The notes beneath the pieces were generated by a model, which was not told the origin of the DNA, did not search any database, and saw nothing but the letters and a program-made list of their open reading frames with translations. Positions 6,811 to 14,158 of a stretch of DNA of 16,024 bases are shown one piece after another. The stretch comes from Clostridia bacterium. GTDB taxonomy: Bacteria > Bacillota_A > Clostridia > UMGS1810. Positions within the stretch are counted from its first letter, which is position 1; the number at the start of each line of letters is the position of its first letter. The position numbers and the translations under genes were made by a program. Where the stretch lies: positions 1 through 16,024 of the forward strand of contig JAFSBJ010000003.1 of assembly GCA_017437345.1 (NCBI GenBank), given 5' to 3'.

Positions 6811-6846
6811 ATTCGGGACACAATTGTTCGTTTGGAGGTGTTTATT

Positions 6847-7083
6847 GTGATTATAGCTTTAAAAATTGTACATGTTATCCTTTCAGTATTATTAATTGCA
6901 ATCGTACTTTTCCAGTCCGGCAATCAGCAGGGGCTTTCAGGTTCAATAGGCGGTGCATCTGAAACATTCTTTGGCAAAAACAAAGCCAGAACAATGGACG
7001 CAATGCTTGCAAAATGTACTTCAATAGTAGCAGTTCTTTTCATCATTACATCCATAGTTCTTTCTTTAATACTTAATAAGTAA
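6847..7083 (+). CDS. secG: SecG subunit of the protein translocase
   Basis: This small integral membrane subunit of the SecYEG channel aids SecA-driven export. The 78-residue product has the SecG layout: a first membrane helix (about 3-22), a loop carrying the family block QSGNQQGLSGSIGG and then FFGKNKART, and a second helix (about 55-76). The GTG at 6847 is chosen because GGAGGTG (6834-6840) sits 6 nt upstream; the longer frame from TTG 6832 would start on that site. It is a single-gene unit with its own promoter and a hairpin after it. In many Firmicutes secG lies next to rnr/smpB, which are not seen here. Confidence 0.93.
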   Translation: MIIALKIVHVILSVLLIAIVLFQSGNQQGLSGSIGGASETFFGKNKARTMDAMLAKCTSIVAVLFIITSIVLSLILNK

Positions 7084-7091
7084 AAGATAAT

Positions 7092-7110
7092 AGCAGACCT
7101 TTGGTCTGCT
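7092..7110 (+). terminator. Hairpin after secG without a clear T run
   Basis: AGCAGACC (7092-7099) pairs perfectly with GGTCTGCT (7103-7110) across a TTT loop, 8 bp after the secG stop. The position suits a terminator, but no T run follows, so termination may be weak. Its arm shares CAGAC with the neighbouring repeat-like element. Confidence 0.45.
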
Positions 7111-7156
7111 TCAGACTGTCGAAAAAGAACGCATCGCAAAGCGCGAATAAAAAAAC

Positions 7157-7203
7157 AAAGCCTATCATCAGAAGCAAAGTAAGTTTTGATGGTAGGTTTT
7201 TAT
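7157..7203 (+). terminator. Terminator-like hairpin inside the MITE-like element
   Basis: AAAGCCTATCATCA (7157-7170) pairs with 7187-7200 (TGATGGTAGG then T4) with two G-T wobbles, across a 16-nt loop, and the T run continues to 7201. It could act as the effective terminator for secG, or be part of the folded structure of the repeat. Confidence 0.4.
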
Positions 7204-7212
7204 ATGTATGTT

Positions 7213-7236
7213 GTTTTTGGCAAGTATGCCAAAAAC
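7213..7236. repeat. Perfect 10-bp hairpin inside the MITE-like element
   Basis: GTTTTTGGCA (7213-7222) and TGCCAAAAAC (7227-7236) are perfect inverted copies around the 4-nt loop AGTA. Its location within the larger inverted-repeat structure suggests that the whole element folds as RNA or extruded DNA. Confidence 0.5.
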
Positions 7237-7358
7237 CGGAATTTCAGGCGCTTTGCTTACTTTGTCATCACTCATTGCCGTACCATCGTACTGCCTGCTT
7301 CGTGATTCCTCGTCTGCGTCCATTTTCGTTTGTCTGTTTTTCTTTTGTCAAGAAATAA

Positions 7359-7399
7359 AATACTCCAAAAAAAAGGATTTCCCTTTTTTTTGGAGTATT
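7359..7399. terminator. Perfect 18-bp inverted repeat upstream of dgt
   Basis: Positions 7359-7376 and 7382-7399 are exact inverted copies around a 5-nt loop: AATACTCC, then A8, then GG on the left arm. It is symmetric, so it may stop transcription on either strand, but the T8 lies within the stem and not after it, which is unlike a standard intrinsic terminator. It separates the secG region from dgt. Confidence 0.5.
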
Positions 7400-7468
7400 A
7401 CTATTTAGAAAAAGTTTATTCCGGCAGTATTTGTCTGATATATAAAATAAACAATCGGGGTGATAAAT

Positions 7469-8455
7469 ATGAACATAAGACAGCAATCCGAATTATTCGA
7501 AGAGAGGGTTTTGTCATCAAATGCCACTCTTTCAAAAAATTCAAAAGGCAGAAAAAGGTTTGAAGAAAAATGCAGTCTCCGAACAGATTTTGCCCGTGAC
7601 CGTGACAGGATAGTTCATTCAAAAGCTTTCAGGCGTTTAAAGCATAAAACTCAGGTGTTCATATCTCTTGATAATGATCATTTCCGCACCCGCCTTATCC
7701 ACACTCTTGAAGTTTCCCAGATTGCCCGCACAGTTGCCCATGCCCTTCGTCTCAATGAAGAACTTGTGGAGGCAATTGCTTTAGGCCACGACCTTGGCCA
7801 CACTCCCTTTGGTCATTCGGGTGAAAGGGCGCTTGACGATGTGTCTCCCTGCGGCTTCAAGCACTATGAACAAAGCCTCAGAGTTGTTGACATTCTTGAA
7901 AAAGACGGAGAGGGTATGAACCTTACCTTTGAAGTGCGCGATGGCATACTCAATCACTCCGGAGACAATATATCTGCAACCCCCGAAGGAAAAATTATAA
8001 AATACGCCGACCGCATAGCCTACATAAATCACGATATCGACGATGCCATAAGGGCAGGAGTAATAAGCTTTTCGGATCTTCCGCCGGTTCTTGTGTCTGC
8101 TTTGGGAACAACAGGCTCCGAGCGAATAAACACCCTCATAACCGACCTTGTAAATAACAGTCTCAAAACAGAAACAGTTTCAATGAGCGCCGAAATCGAA
8201 AGCCTTATGATGGCTCTTCGTGATTTTATGTTCCGCAAGGTATATTATAAGCTTGCCGAGCGTGATGACCAGGCATATATGGTAATAGAAAAGCTCTATA
8301 AATATCTTAATAAAAATCCTGAATATATGCCTGAAGAATATAAAAAACTACTTAAAGATTATGACACACCTATCGTCGTATGCGACTATATTGCCGGTAT
8401 GACCGATAATTTTTGTGTTAAGCTATTTAACGAGCTTTTTATGCCTATTAAATAA
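7469..8455 (+). CDS. dgt: Deoxyguanosinetriphosphate triphosphohydrolase-like HD protein
   Basis: This HD-superfamily enzyme of the dGTPase type cleaves dNTPs to nucleosides and tripolyphosphate, affecting dNTP pools for replication. In the 328-residue product, RDRDRIVHSKAFRRLKHKTQ (43-62) is the family's N-terminal block. The metal ligands are His78 (RLIHTLEV), His107-Asp108 (GHDLGHTPFGH, 106-116) and Asp181 (KYADRIAYINHDIDDA). The size fits the short bacterial class and not the roughly 500-residue E. coli Dgt. The ATG at 7469 is chosen over GTG 7460 because GGGGTG (7457-7462) is the ribosome binding site. Only weak promoter-like sequence lies upstream (TTTATT 7415-7420, TATATA 7439-7444). 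dgt directly before dnaG-rpoD is a common Firmicute arrangement, and the 65-bp gap carries the next operon's promoter. Confidence 0.92.
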   Translation: MNIRQQSELFEERVLSSNATLSKNSKGRKRFEEKCSLRTDFARDRDRIVHSKAFRRLKHKTQVFISLDNDHFRTRLIHTLEVSQIARTVAHALRLNEELVEAIALGHDLGHTPFGHSGERALDDVSPCGFKHYEQSLRVVDILEKDGEGMNLTFEVRDGILNHSGDNISATPEGKIIKYADRIAYINHDIDDAIRAGVISFSDLPPVLVSALGTTGSERINTLITDLVNNSLKTETVSMSAEIESLMMALRDFMFRKVYYKLAERDDQAYMVIEKLYKYLNKNPEYMPEEYKKLLKDYDTPIVVCDYIAGMTDNFCVKLFNELFMPIK

Positions 8456-8461
8456 GCATAA

Positions 8462-8490
8462 AAAGGAAAAATCACTTTTTTGTCGAATAA
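8462..8490 (+). promoter_or_regulatory. Sigma-H type promoter upstream of dnaG-rpoD, overlapping a Spo0A box
   Basis: AAAGGAAAA (8462-8470), an 11-nt spacer and GTCGAATAA (8482-8490) match the B. subtilis sigma-H consensus RnAGGAwWW / n11-12 / RnnGAATwW at every defined position. The same -10 region includes TTTTTTGTCGAA (8476-8487), with a seven-of-seven match to the Spo0A box core TGNCGAA (8481-8487). A sigma-H promoter is known in the B. subtilis sigA operon, so the placement is sensible. Confidence 0.65.
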
Positions 8491-8491
8491 G

Positions 8492-8504
8492 TATAATGTA
8501 TAAT
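8492..8504 (+). promoter_or_regulatory. Two tandem TATAAT boxes before dnaG
   Basis: Perfect TATAAT hexamers occur at 8492-8497 and 8499-8504, just 3' of the sigma-H-like elements. Neither has a good -35 at 16-18 nt; the second has only T6 at 8476-8481. They may be vegetative sigma-A start sites that depend on an activator, or incidental AT-rich sequence. Confidence 0.4.
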
Positions 8505-8520
8505 AAAAGGAGGGATATGC

Positions 8521-10275
8521 ATGCCGCTTTTTCCTGACTACATAATTCAGGAAGTTGCTGATAAAAATGATATATACGATGTAATATCAAAAACTGTAAG
8601 GCTTAAAAAAGCCGGTAGCTCCTATATCGGGCTCTGTCCCTTCCATAGTGAAAAGACCCCCTCGTTTTCTGTGTCACCAAGGCGTGGTATTTTCAAATGC
8701 TTCGGATGTGGTGAAGGCGGCGATGTTATCCGCTTTGTTATGAAATCAGAAGGTCTTTCGTTTTTCGATGCGGTAACAAAGCTTGCAGATAATGCAAACA
8801 TATCTCTTCCCAAGGTTTCCGGCTATAGTAAGGAAGCTGAAGAAAAAAAGAAAGAACATAATAATCTCATTTATGAAATAAATAAAGAAGCAGCATCATT
8901 TTTCTTTGCTTCAATAAAATCTTCTCCAAAAGCGATAGAATATTTCAAAAAGCGTCAGCTCGACAGCCAAACGGTAAAAATGTTCTGGCTAGGGTTTGCA
9001 CCTGATGGATGGACAAGTCTTTTTGAGCATCTGAAATCAAAAGGCTATGCCGAAGGAGATATTTTCGATGCCGGTCTTGTTAAAAAGCATGAATCCGGAA
9101 GATACTATGATACCTTCCGCAATCGCATAATGTTTCCCATATTTGATGCAAAGAAAAATATAATAGGCTTTGGCGGAAGAGTTATGGACGATTCCAAACC
9201 TAAGTATCTGAATTCACAGGATTCTCCGATTTTCAGTAAAAGCCGCAACCTTTATGGCTTCAATATTGCCCTTCATTCAAAAAAAGATTTCTGTATTCTT
9301 TCCGAAGGCTATATGGACACAATCGCCCTTATAAAATCAGGCTATGACAACACCGTTGCAACCCTTGGCACAGCGCTCACAAGTCAGCAGGCAAAGCTTC
9401 TTTCAAATTATTTCAAAGAAGTTGTTATCTGCTACGACAGCGACAAAGCTGGCAGAAATGCAACTCTCAGAGCCATAACGGTTTTGAGGGAACATAAAAT
9501 AAAAATATCGGTTCTTGATCTTAAGGCAGAAAAAGACCCTGATGAATACATTAAAACCTACGGTAAAGCACGCTTTGATTCTGCTCTTTCGGCAAGAAAA
9601 GCAGATATGGTGTATTTAATGGACTATTTCGGGGAAAACTACGATTTGAAAAAATCAGATGATGTTATAAACTATATTTCCGATGTAACAGCATATCTGA
9701 AGCTTATAAAAAGCAGCGTTGAGGCAGATGTATATGTTGGTATGCTTTCATCGCAGACGGGTGTCGGGAAGGAAGCAATTTTCTCCCAGATAGGTCTGAA
9801 AAAAGACGAATCCCCCGCTGCATACGGTCTTAGTGATGCTGATGTAATAAATGTTGTAAATAAATCAGGACTTCCAAAAGATAATAAAGACTATCTTGAC
9901 AAAACCCGTTCTTTACTTCTTGGCACTCTTTTCTATGATAAAAGACTGTTTGAAAGGTTTTTGCCAAGACTGGATGAAGATATGTTTGAAAGAAATGTCC
10001 ATAAAGCAATTTTTAGTTATATCAAAGCTTGCTTTGAAAATGGAGAAAAGCTTTCCAACACAACTCTCATAAATAGCTTTGAATCAGAAGATGACATTCA
10101 GGAAGCATGCGGAATCCTTGCTCTTGATATTCAGTCGGATGATAGTGCAAAAGCGGTAGAGGATTACATAAACGAAATAAATGCCAAAAGCGGTCCGGAA
10201 AGGGCGCTTGAGTTACTAAGACAAAACAAAATAACTTTGGAACAATTCAATGAAATTATCAATAACAAAGGATAA
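8521..10275 (+). CDS. dnaG: DNA primase
   Basis: DnaG makes the RNA primers for chromosome replication together with the replicative helicase. The 584-residue product shows the N-terminal CHC2 zinc-binding domain with Cys39, His42, Cys60 and Cys63 (LCPFHSEKTPSFSVSP and IFKCFGCGEGGD), and the RNA-polymerase core with FGGRVMDDSKPKYLNS (217-232). The TOPRIM metal site has Glu262 (ILSEGYMD) and Asp306/Asp308 (VVICYDSDKAGRNA). The C-terminal third (about 440-584) is the divergent helicase-binding region. The ATG at 8521 has AAGGAGGG 6 nt upstream. It is the first gene of a probable seven-gene operon, and rpoD begins 15 bp after its stop. Expression is probably driven by the sigma-H-like promoter and the vegetative -10 boxes. 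Confidence 0.96.
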   Translation: MPLFPDYIIQEVADKNDIYDVISKTVRLKKAGSSYIGLCPFHSEKTPSFSVSPRRGIFKCFGCGEGGDVIRFVMKSEGLSFFDAVTKLADNANISLPKVSGYSKEAEEKKKEHNNLIYEINKEAASFFFASIKSSPKAIEYFKKRQLDSQTVKMFWLGFAPDGWTSLFEHLKSKGYAEGDIFDAGLVKKHESGRYYDTFRNRIMFPIFDAKKNIIGFGGRVMDDSKPKYLNSQDSPIFSKSRNLYGFNIALHSKKDFCILSEGYMDTIALIKSGYDNTVATLGTALTSQQAKLLSNYFKEVVICYDSDKAGRNATLRAITVLREHKIKISVLDLKAEKDPDEYIKTYGKARFDSALSARKADMVYLMDYFGENYDLKKSDDVINYISDVTAYLKLIKSSVEADVYVGMLSSQTGVGKEAIFSQIGLKKDESPAAYGLSDADVINVVNKSGLPKDNKDYLDKTRSLLLGTLFYDKRLFERFLPRLDEDMFERNVHKAIFSYIKACFENGEKLSNTTLINSFESEDDIQEACGILALDIQSDDSAKAVEDYINEINAKSGPERALELLRQNKITLEQFNEIINNKG

Positions 10276-10290
10276 GAAAGGGGAATTGAC

Positions 10291-11391
10291 ATGAGTACAA
10301 AAAAAGAAGAAATGTCAAACGAAAGCAAGAGCCTTATCATAAAAAAACTTATTGAAACAGGGAAAAAGAAGGGGATTCTAAGCTATAAAGAGATTCAGGA
10401 TGCCCTTGAAGAGATAGACCTTACTGTCGCTCAGATGGAAAAGGTTTATGAAACAATCGAAACAAAAGGCATAGAACTTGTTGAAGATCTTGACCGTGAG
10501 CTTGAAGAAATTCAAAATAGTGAAGAAGAGGAAGGACTCGATCTTTCTGTTCCTGAAGGAATAGGAATTGATGACCCTGTTAGAATGTATCTTAAGGAAA
10601 TCGGAAAGGTACCCCTTCTTTCAGCTCAGGAAGAAATTGAGCTTGCTGAAAAAATGCAGTCAGGCGATGAAAGAGCAAAAAAACGCCTTGCAGAGGCAAA
10701 TCTTCGTCTTGTTGTCAGCATAGCAAAGAGATATGTGGGCAGAGGTATGCTCTTTTTAGATCTTATCCAGGAAGGTAATCTCGGTCTTATAAAAGCTGTT
10801 GAAAAATTCGACTGCACCAAGGGTTTCAAGTTTTCAACCTATGCAACCTGGTGGATTCGTCAGGCAATAACCCGAGCTATAGCTGATCAGGCAAGAACTA
10901 TCCGTATCCCTGTTCATATGGTTGAAACCATAAATAAGCTCATTAGAGTTTCTCGCCAGCTTTTGCAGGAATATGGAAGAGAACCCCATGTTGATGAAAT
11001 AGCAAGAGAAATGAATATGAACGAAGACAGAGTTCGTGAAATAATGAAAATAGCTCAGGAACCTGTGTCGCTGGAAACTCCTATAGGCGAAGAAGAAGAC
11101 AGCATCCTTGGTGATTTTATTCCCGATAGTGATGCTCCGGCTCCATCCGAAATGGCGGCATTTATGCTTTTAAAAGAACAGCTCATGAATGTTTTAGATA
11201 CCCTTACCCCAAGAGAAGCAAAGGTACTGCGCCTGCGTTTTGGTCTTGATGATGGCAGAGCCAGAACTCTTGAAGAAGTTGGCAGAGAGTTTAAGGTAAC
11301 CCGAGAAAGAATCCGTCAGATAGAAGCAAAGGCACTGCGCAAGCTCAGACACCCCAGCCGTAGTAAAAAGCTCAAGGATTTTCTTGAATAA
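10291..11391 (+). CDS. rpoD: Primary (housekeeping) sigma factor, RpoD/SigA
   Basis: This is the main sigma-70 factor that directs RNA polymerase to vegetative promoters. At 366 residues it is typical of Firmicute SigA. It has a short region 1.1 (about 10-70), region 1.2 ([20 protein letters not shown]), regions 2.1-2.4 including [34 protein letters not shown] and [18 protein letters not shown], region 3 ([25 protein letters not shown]) and region 4.2 ([21 protein letters not shown]). The ATG at 10291 has AAAGGGG upstream. It lies 15 bp after dnaG, the classical macromolecular-synthesis pairing without rpsU. A comEA-like gene starts 2 bp after its stop. Confidence 0.97.
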   Translation: MSTKKEEMSNESKSLIIKKLIETGKKKGILSYKEIQDALEEIDLTVAQMEKVYETIETKGIELVEDLDRELEEIQNSEEEEGLDLSVPEGIGIDDPVRMYLKEIGKVPLLSAQEEIELAEKMQSGDERAKKRLAEANLRLVVSIAKRYVGRGMLFLDLIQEGNLGLIKAVEKFDCTKGFKFSTYATWWIRQAITRAIADQARTIRIPVHMVETINKLIRVSRQLLQEYGREPHVDEIAREMNMNEDRVREIMKIAQEPVSLETPIGEEEDSILGDFIPDSDAPAPSEMAAFMLLKEQLMNVLDTLTPREAKVLRLRFGLDDGRARTLEEVGREFKVTRERIRQIEAKALRKLRHPSRSKKLKDFLE

Positions 11392-11393
11392 TA

Positions 11394-11975
11394 ATGAATT
11401 CAAAAAGAAAAGCAATATGCCTTTCAGCCGCAATTATTCTGTTGATATCAATAGGATTCATAGCCGCAGACTGTCATATTGCGTCTTCTTTTAATAAGGA
11501 AAGATATTCATCTTCATCCTCCAAACAGCTGTTTGAGGTAAAACTAAAAGGCGGAGTTAAAAAAGAAGGTAAATATCTTGTAGAAGAAAACACTCTCATC
11601 TATGAATGTATCCGTATGGCAGGCGGGGTAAAGAATAATGCGGATTTGTCCGGCATAGAGCTTACAAAGAAGATAGATGCAGATTGCACTCTTCATATTC
11701 CCACTCTGAAAAAAGGCGATATAAAGGTGGAAAAGGAAGTGCAGTTTTCGTCAGATGGAGAATATATGCAGTGTGATATCAACAGAGCAAGCGCAGATAT
11801 GCTCGAATATCTTAATGGCATTGGCGAAAAAACTGCTTCAAACATTGTAGCATACAGAGAGAAGAATGGATTTTTCAAAACAAAAAATCAGATTATAAAT
11901 GTAAAAGGAATAGGTGTAATAACCTATAATAAAATAAAAGACTGCATCACAGTCGGAGGGGAGCAAAATAAATGA
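11394..11975 (+). CDS. comEA: ComEA-like membrane-anchored DNA-binding protein
   Basis: ComEA proteins bind incoming DNA outside the membrane and pass it to the ComEC channel in natural transformation. The 193-residue product has an N-terminal membrane helix (about 7-24), a Ser-rich linker (31-43), an SLBB-type beta-grasp domain (about 46-104, LFEVKLKGGVKKEGKY) and a C-terminal double helix-hairpin-helix (127-186). The latter has DINRASADMLEYLNGIGEKT and NVKGIGVITYNKI, the canonical non-specific DNA-binding motif. It starts 2 bp after rpoD with no local ribosome binding site (AAGGA is 16 nt away), so translation probably depends on coupling. It overlaps the response regulator by 4 bp. No other com gene is nearby. 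A general envelope DNA-binding role is an alternative. Confidence 0.88.
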   Translation: MNSKRKAICLSAAIILLISIGFIAADCHIASSFNKERYSSSSSKQLFEVKLKGGVKKEGKYLVEENTLIYECIRMAGGVKNNADLSGIELTKKIDADCTLHIPTLKKGDIKVEKEVQFSSDGEYMQCDINRASADMLEYLNGIGEKTASNIVAYREKNGFFKTKNQIINVKGIGVITYNKIKDCITVGGEQNK

Positions 11976-12658
11976 AAATTTTAATAGTTGATGATGAAAA
12001 GCTTCTTGTAAAAGGAATGAAATTCAATTTTGAACAGGAAGGCTATCAGGTAGAAACTGCCTACGATGGAGATGAAGCTCTGCGACTTGCAAGAGATAAA
12101 AACCTTGATATAATCATACTCGACCTTATGCTTCCCAAAATGGACGGACTCACAGTCTGTCAGAAGGTGAGGGAATTTTCAAATATCCCCATTGTAATGC
12201 TCACAGCAAAAACTGAAGATATGGATAAAATAATGGGGCTTGAATATGGTGCCGATGACTACATAACCAAACCCTTTAATATTCTTGAATTAAAAGCAAG
12301 AGTAAAGGCAATTATGCGTCGCGTAACCCCCATTGCTTCCCCTGAAGAGAGGACAAAGGTGCGATTTGGCTCTGCAGAGCTTGATTATAACCAGCGCAAG
12401 ATAACCTTAGGAGGCATAACAACAGATTTAACCTCAAAAGAATTTGACCTCATAGACCTTCTGGTAACAAATCCCGGAAAGGTGTATAGTCGTGATAATC
12501 TTCTTGACCTTATCTGGGGTTATGACTATCCCGGTGATGCAAGAACAGTCGATGTTCATATCCGTCGTCTGCGCGAAAAAATTGAGCCAAATGCCGCAGA
12601 ACCAAAATATCTGATGACAAAGTGGGGAGCTGGTTACTATTTCCAGGATAATGAATAA
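11972..12658 (+). CDS. OmpR/PhoB-family response regulator
   Basis: This is the transcription-factor half of a two-component system. The receiver domain (1-115) has the acidic pair Asp7-Asp8, phosphoacceptor Asp51 (IIILDLMLP), Thr78 and Lys100 (ITKPF). The C-terminal winged-helix DNA-binding domain (about 128-226) carries LTSKEFDLIDLL and RTVDVHIRRLREKIE. At 228 residues it is full length and resembles PhoP/WalR/ResD-type regulators; the exact orthologue is not clear. ATG 11972 overlaps the comEA stop (ATGA) and is preceded by GGAGGGG. The gene overlaps the kinase start by 8 bp, so regulator and kinase are translationally coupled partners. Confidence 0.93.
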   Translation: MKILIVDDEKLLVKGMKFNFEQEGYQVETAYDGDEALRLARDKNLDIIILDLMLPKMDGLTVCQKVREFSNIPIVMLTAKTEDMDKIMGLEYGADDYITKPFNILELKARVKAIMRRVTPIASPEERTKVRFGSAELDYNQRKITLGGITTDLTSKEFDLIDLLVTNPGKVYSRDNLLDLIWGYDYPGDARTVDVHIRRLREKIEPNAAEPKYLMTKWGAGYYFQDNE

Positions 12659-14144
12659 ACCATTTAAAAAGCTGAAATTCAGTAGTATAACTACTCGTCT
12701 TGTGTTCACATATTTTCTTATTATGCTTCTGACACTTCTGCTTTTTAGCTACTACATACTCTCAACCACCAAAAACTATCTCTATGAAGATGAAAAACAA
12801 AATGTCACCACCATGTCCAATGTTGTGGCAAGCTTTGCTGTGGACTATATAGATCCCGAAACTCAGAAGCTTGACAGAGAGAAATTCACAAAATTCATAA
12901 ACGAAATTCGAATCGATTCCCAGATGCGTGTTCTTATCCTTAATAAAGATATAACCGTTCTCTATGATTCTCAGAATAACCGTAATATGCTTGGCACAGC
13001 TCAGGTTCGCCCGGCAATTTTGGCGGCGGTAAATGGCGTGGGTGGGTTTATGGAATATCAAACAGACGATGATGCTGTCATTTTTGATGCAACAGCTCCT
13101 GTTCTCACTCTTGATGGCGATGTAATAGGTGTCGTGGATATTGTTTATGTACCCGAAAGCGTCACAAGAATTCATTCGGCAATAATGGGAGAAATGACAT
13201 TTCTTATTCTTGTTATAAGCCTTTTGGTGGGAATTATAATCTTTGTTGTTGCAAATCTTGTGTCAAAAAGAATAGTTGATTTCACCTCTAAAATAACATC
13301 AATGAGTGATGATGGTATTCTCGATGAAAAGCTTGACATCTCAGGAAATGACGAAATTTCCCGCCTTGGTGAAGCCTTCAATATGATGAGTGAAAAGGTA
13401 ATAAACCTTGAGCAGCAGCGTGTTCAGTTCGTGTCTGATGCATCCCACGAATTAAAAACTCCCTTAAGCTCTATAAAGCTTATGGCTGATTCAATTCTTC
13501 AGAATCCCGACATCAGCATGGACTATGTAAAGGAATTTTTAGAAGATATGAATAATGAGGTCGACAGGCTCAATCGTATAGTTAATAAGCTTCTTTATAT
13601 CACAAAAATGGATATGTATAGAGAAGATGACAATAAGAATCTTGAACTTATAAGCCTTAATGATATAGTTGGCGGAATCGAAAAGAACCTCCAGCCTTTA
13701 GCAAAAAAAGACGACATAACTCTTGTTTTCACCACCCCCGGTGAGATATTCTTAATGGCAAATAAAGATGTTTTGTGGCAGGGGATATACAATATAGTTG
13801 ACAACGCCATAAAATACACCGATGCCGATGGGTATGTCCTGGTTACTCTTGAGCAAAAGGGTGGCAAGGTAATCATAACCGTCCGCGACACAGGTGTTGG
13901 CATAAGCAATGAGGAAATAGACAAGATTTTTGAAAGATTCTATCGCGTTGATAAGGCTCGTGCCCGTTCCACCGGTGGGACAGGCCTCGGCCTTGCCATT
14001 GCTCTTGCCGCAATAAAGTATCACGATGGTGAAATAGATGTTAAAAGTGAACCCGGAAAGGGCTCTGTTTTCACAATAATTCTACCCGATATTATTCCAG
14101 GAGCAGAAGAAATTAAAGACGATGCTTCCCAAGAGCAGATGTAG
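12651..14144 (+). CDS. Membrane sensor histidine kinase with HAMP domain
   Basis: This is the sensor partner of the upstream regulator. The 497-residue protein has membrane helix 1 (about 16-38), an extracytoplasmic sensor domain (about 39-178), membrane helix 2 (about 182-204) and a HAMP linker (205-258). HisKA follows with phosphoacceptor His266 in SDASHELKTPLSSIKL, then a HATPase domain with the N box NIVDNAIKYT (Asn381/385), DTGVGIS (413-419), FERFYR (427-432) and GGTGLGLAI (442-450). The sensor domain has a mixed alpha/beta pattern, with VLILNKDITVLYDSQ and DVIGVVDIVYVPES fitting a PAS/Cache-like fold; its ligand is unknown. The general plan resembles ResE/WalK/PhoR, but there is no cytoplasmic PAS. 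The start is inside the regulator's last codons, and a GerMN-domain protein follows 14 bp later. Confidence 0.93.
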   Translation: MNKPFKKLKFSSITTRLVFTYFLIMLLTLLLFSYYILSTTKNYLYEDEKQNVTTMSNVVASFAVDYIDPETQKLDREKFTKFINEIRIDSQMRVLILNKDITVLYDSQNNRNMLGTAQVRPAILAAVNGVGGFMEYQTDDDAVIFDATAPVLTLDGDVIGVVDIVYVPESVTRIHSAIMGEMTFLILVISLLVGIIIFVVANLVSKRIVDFTSKITSMSDDGILDEKLDISGNDEISRLGEAFNMMSEKVINLEQQRVQFVSDASHELKTPLSSIKLMADSILQNPDISMDYVKEFLEDMNNEVDRLNRIVNKLLYITKMDMYREDDNKNLELISLNDIVGGIEKNLQPLAKKDDITLVFTTPGEIFLMANKDVLWQGIYNIVDNAIKYTDADGYVLVTLEQKGGKVIITVRDTGVGISNEEIDKIFERFYRVDKARARSTGGTGLGLAIALAAIKYHDGEIDVKSEPGKGSVFTIILPDIIPGAEEIKDDASQEQM

Positions 14145-14158
14145 GAGGTGAGGGGCAT

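Larger units (their letters stand above)
7112..7336. mobile_element. Candidate MITE-like element with imperfect terminal inverted repeats
   Basis: The ends 7112-7133 and 7315-7336 are inverted copies with 17 of 22 positions matching; CAGAC, CGAAAA and ACGCA are shared. Inside are further inverted pairs: GCAAAGCGC (7136-7144) with GCGCTTTGC (7248-7256), CAAAGTAAG (7175-7183) with its complement at 7256-7264, and two local hairpins. There is no convincing protein-coding gene or ribosome binding site, and the gene-free span 7084-7468 is otherwise unexplained. A non-autonomous insertion element or a dispersed intergenic repeat fits best. No clear target-site duplication is visible, and one copy cannot prove mobility. 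Confidence 0.4.

Noticed and set aside
7101..7563. Several short open frames in the gap between secG and dgt
   Set aside because: They are overlapping low-complexity frames across inverted repeats, without good ribosome binding sites or recognisable domains, and are better explained by the repeat structures.
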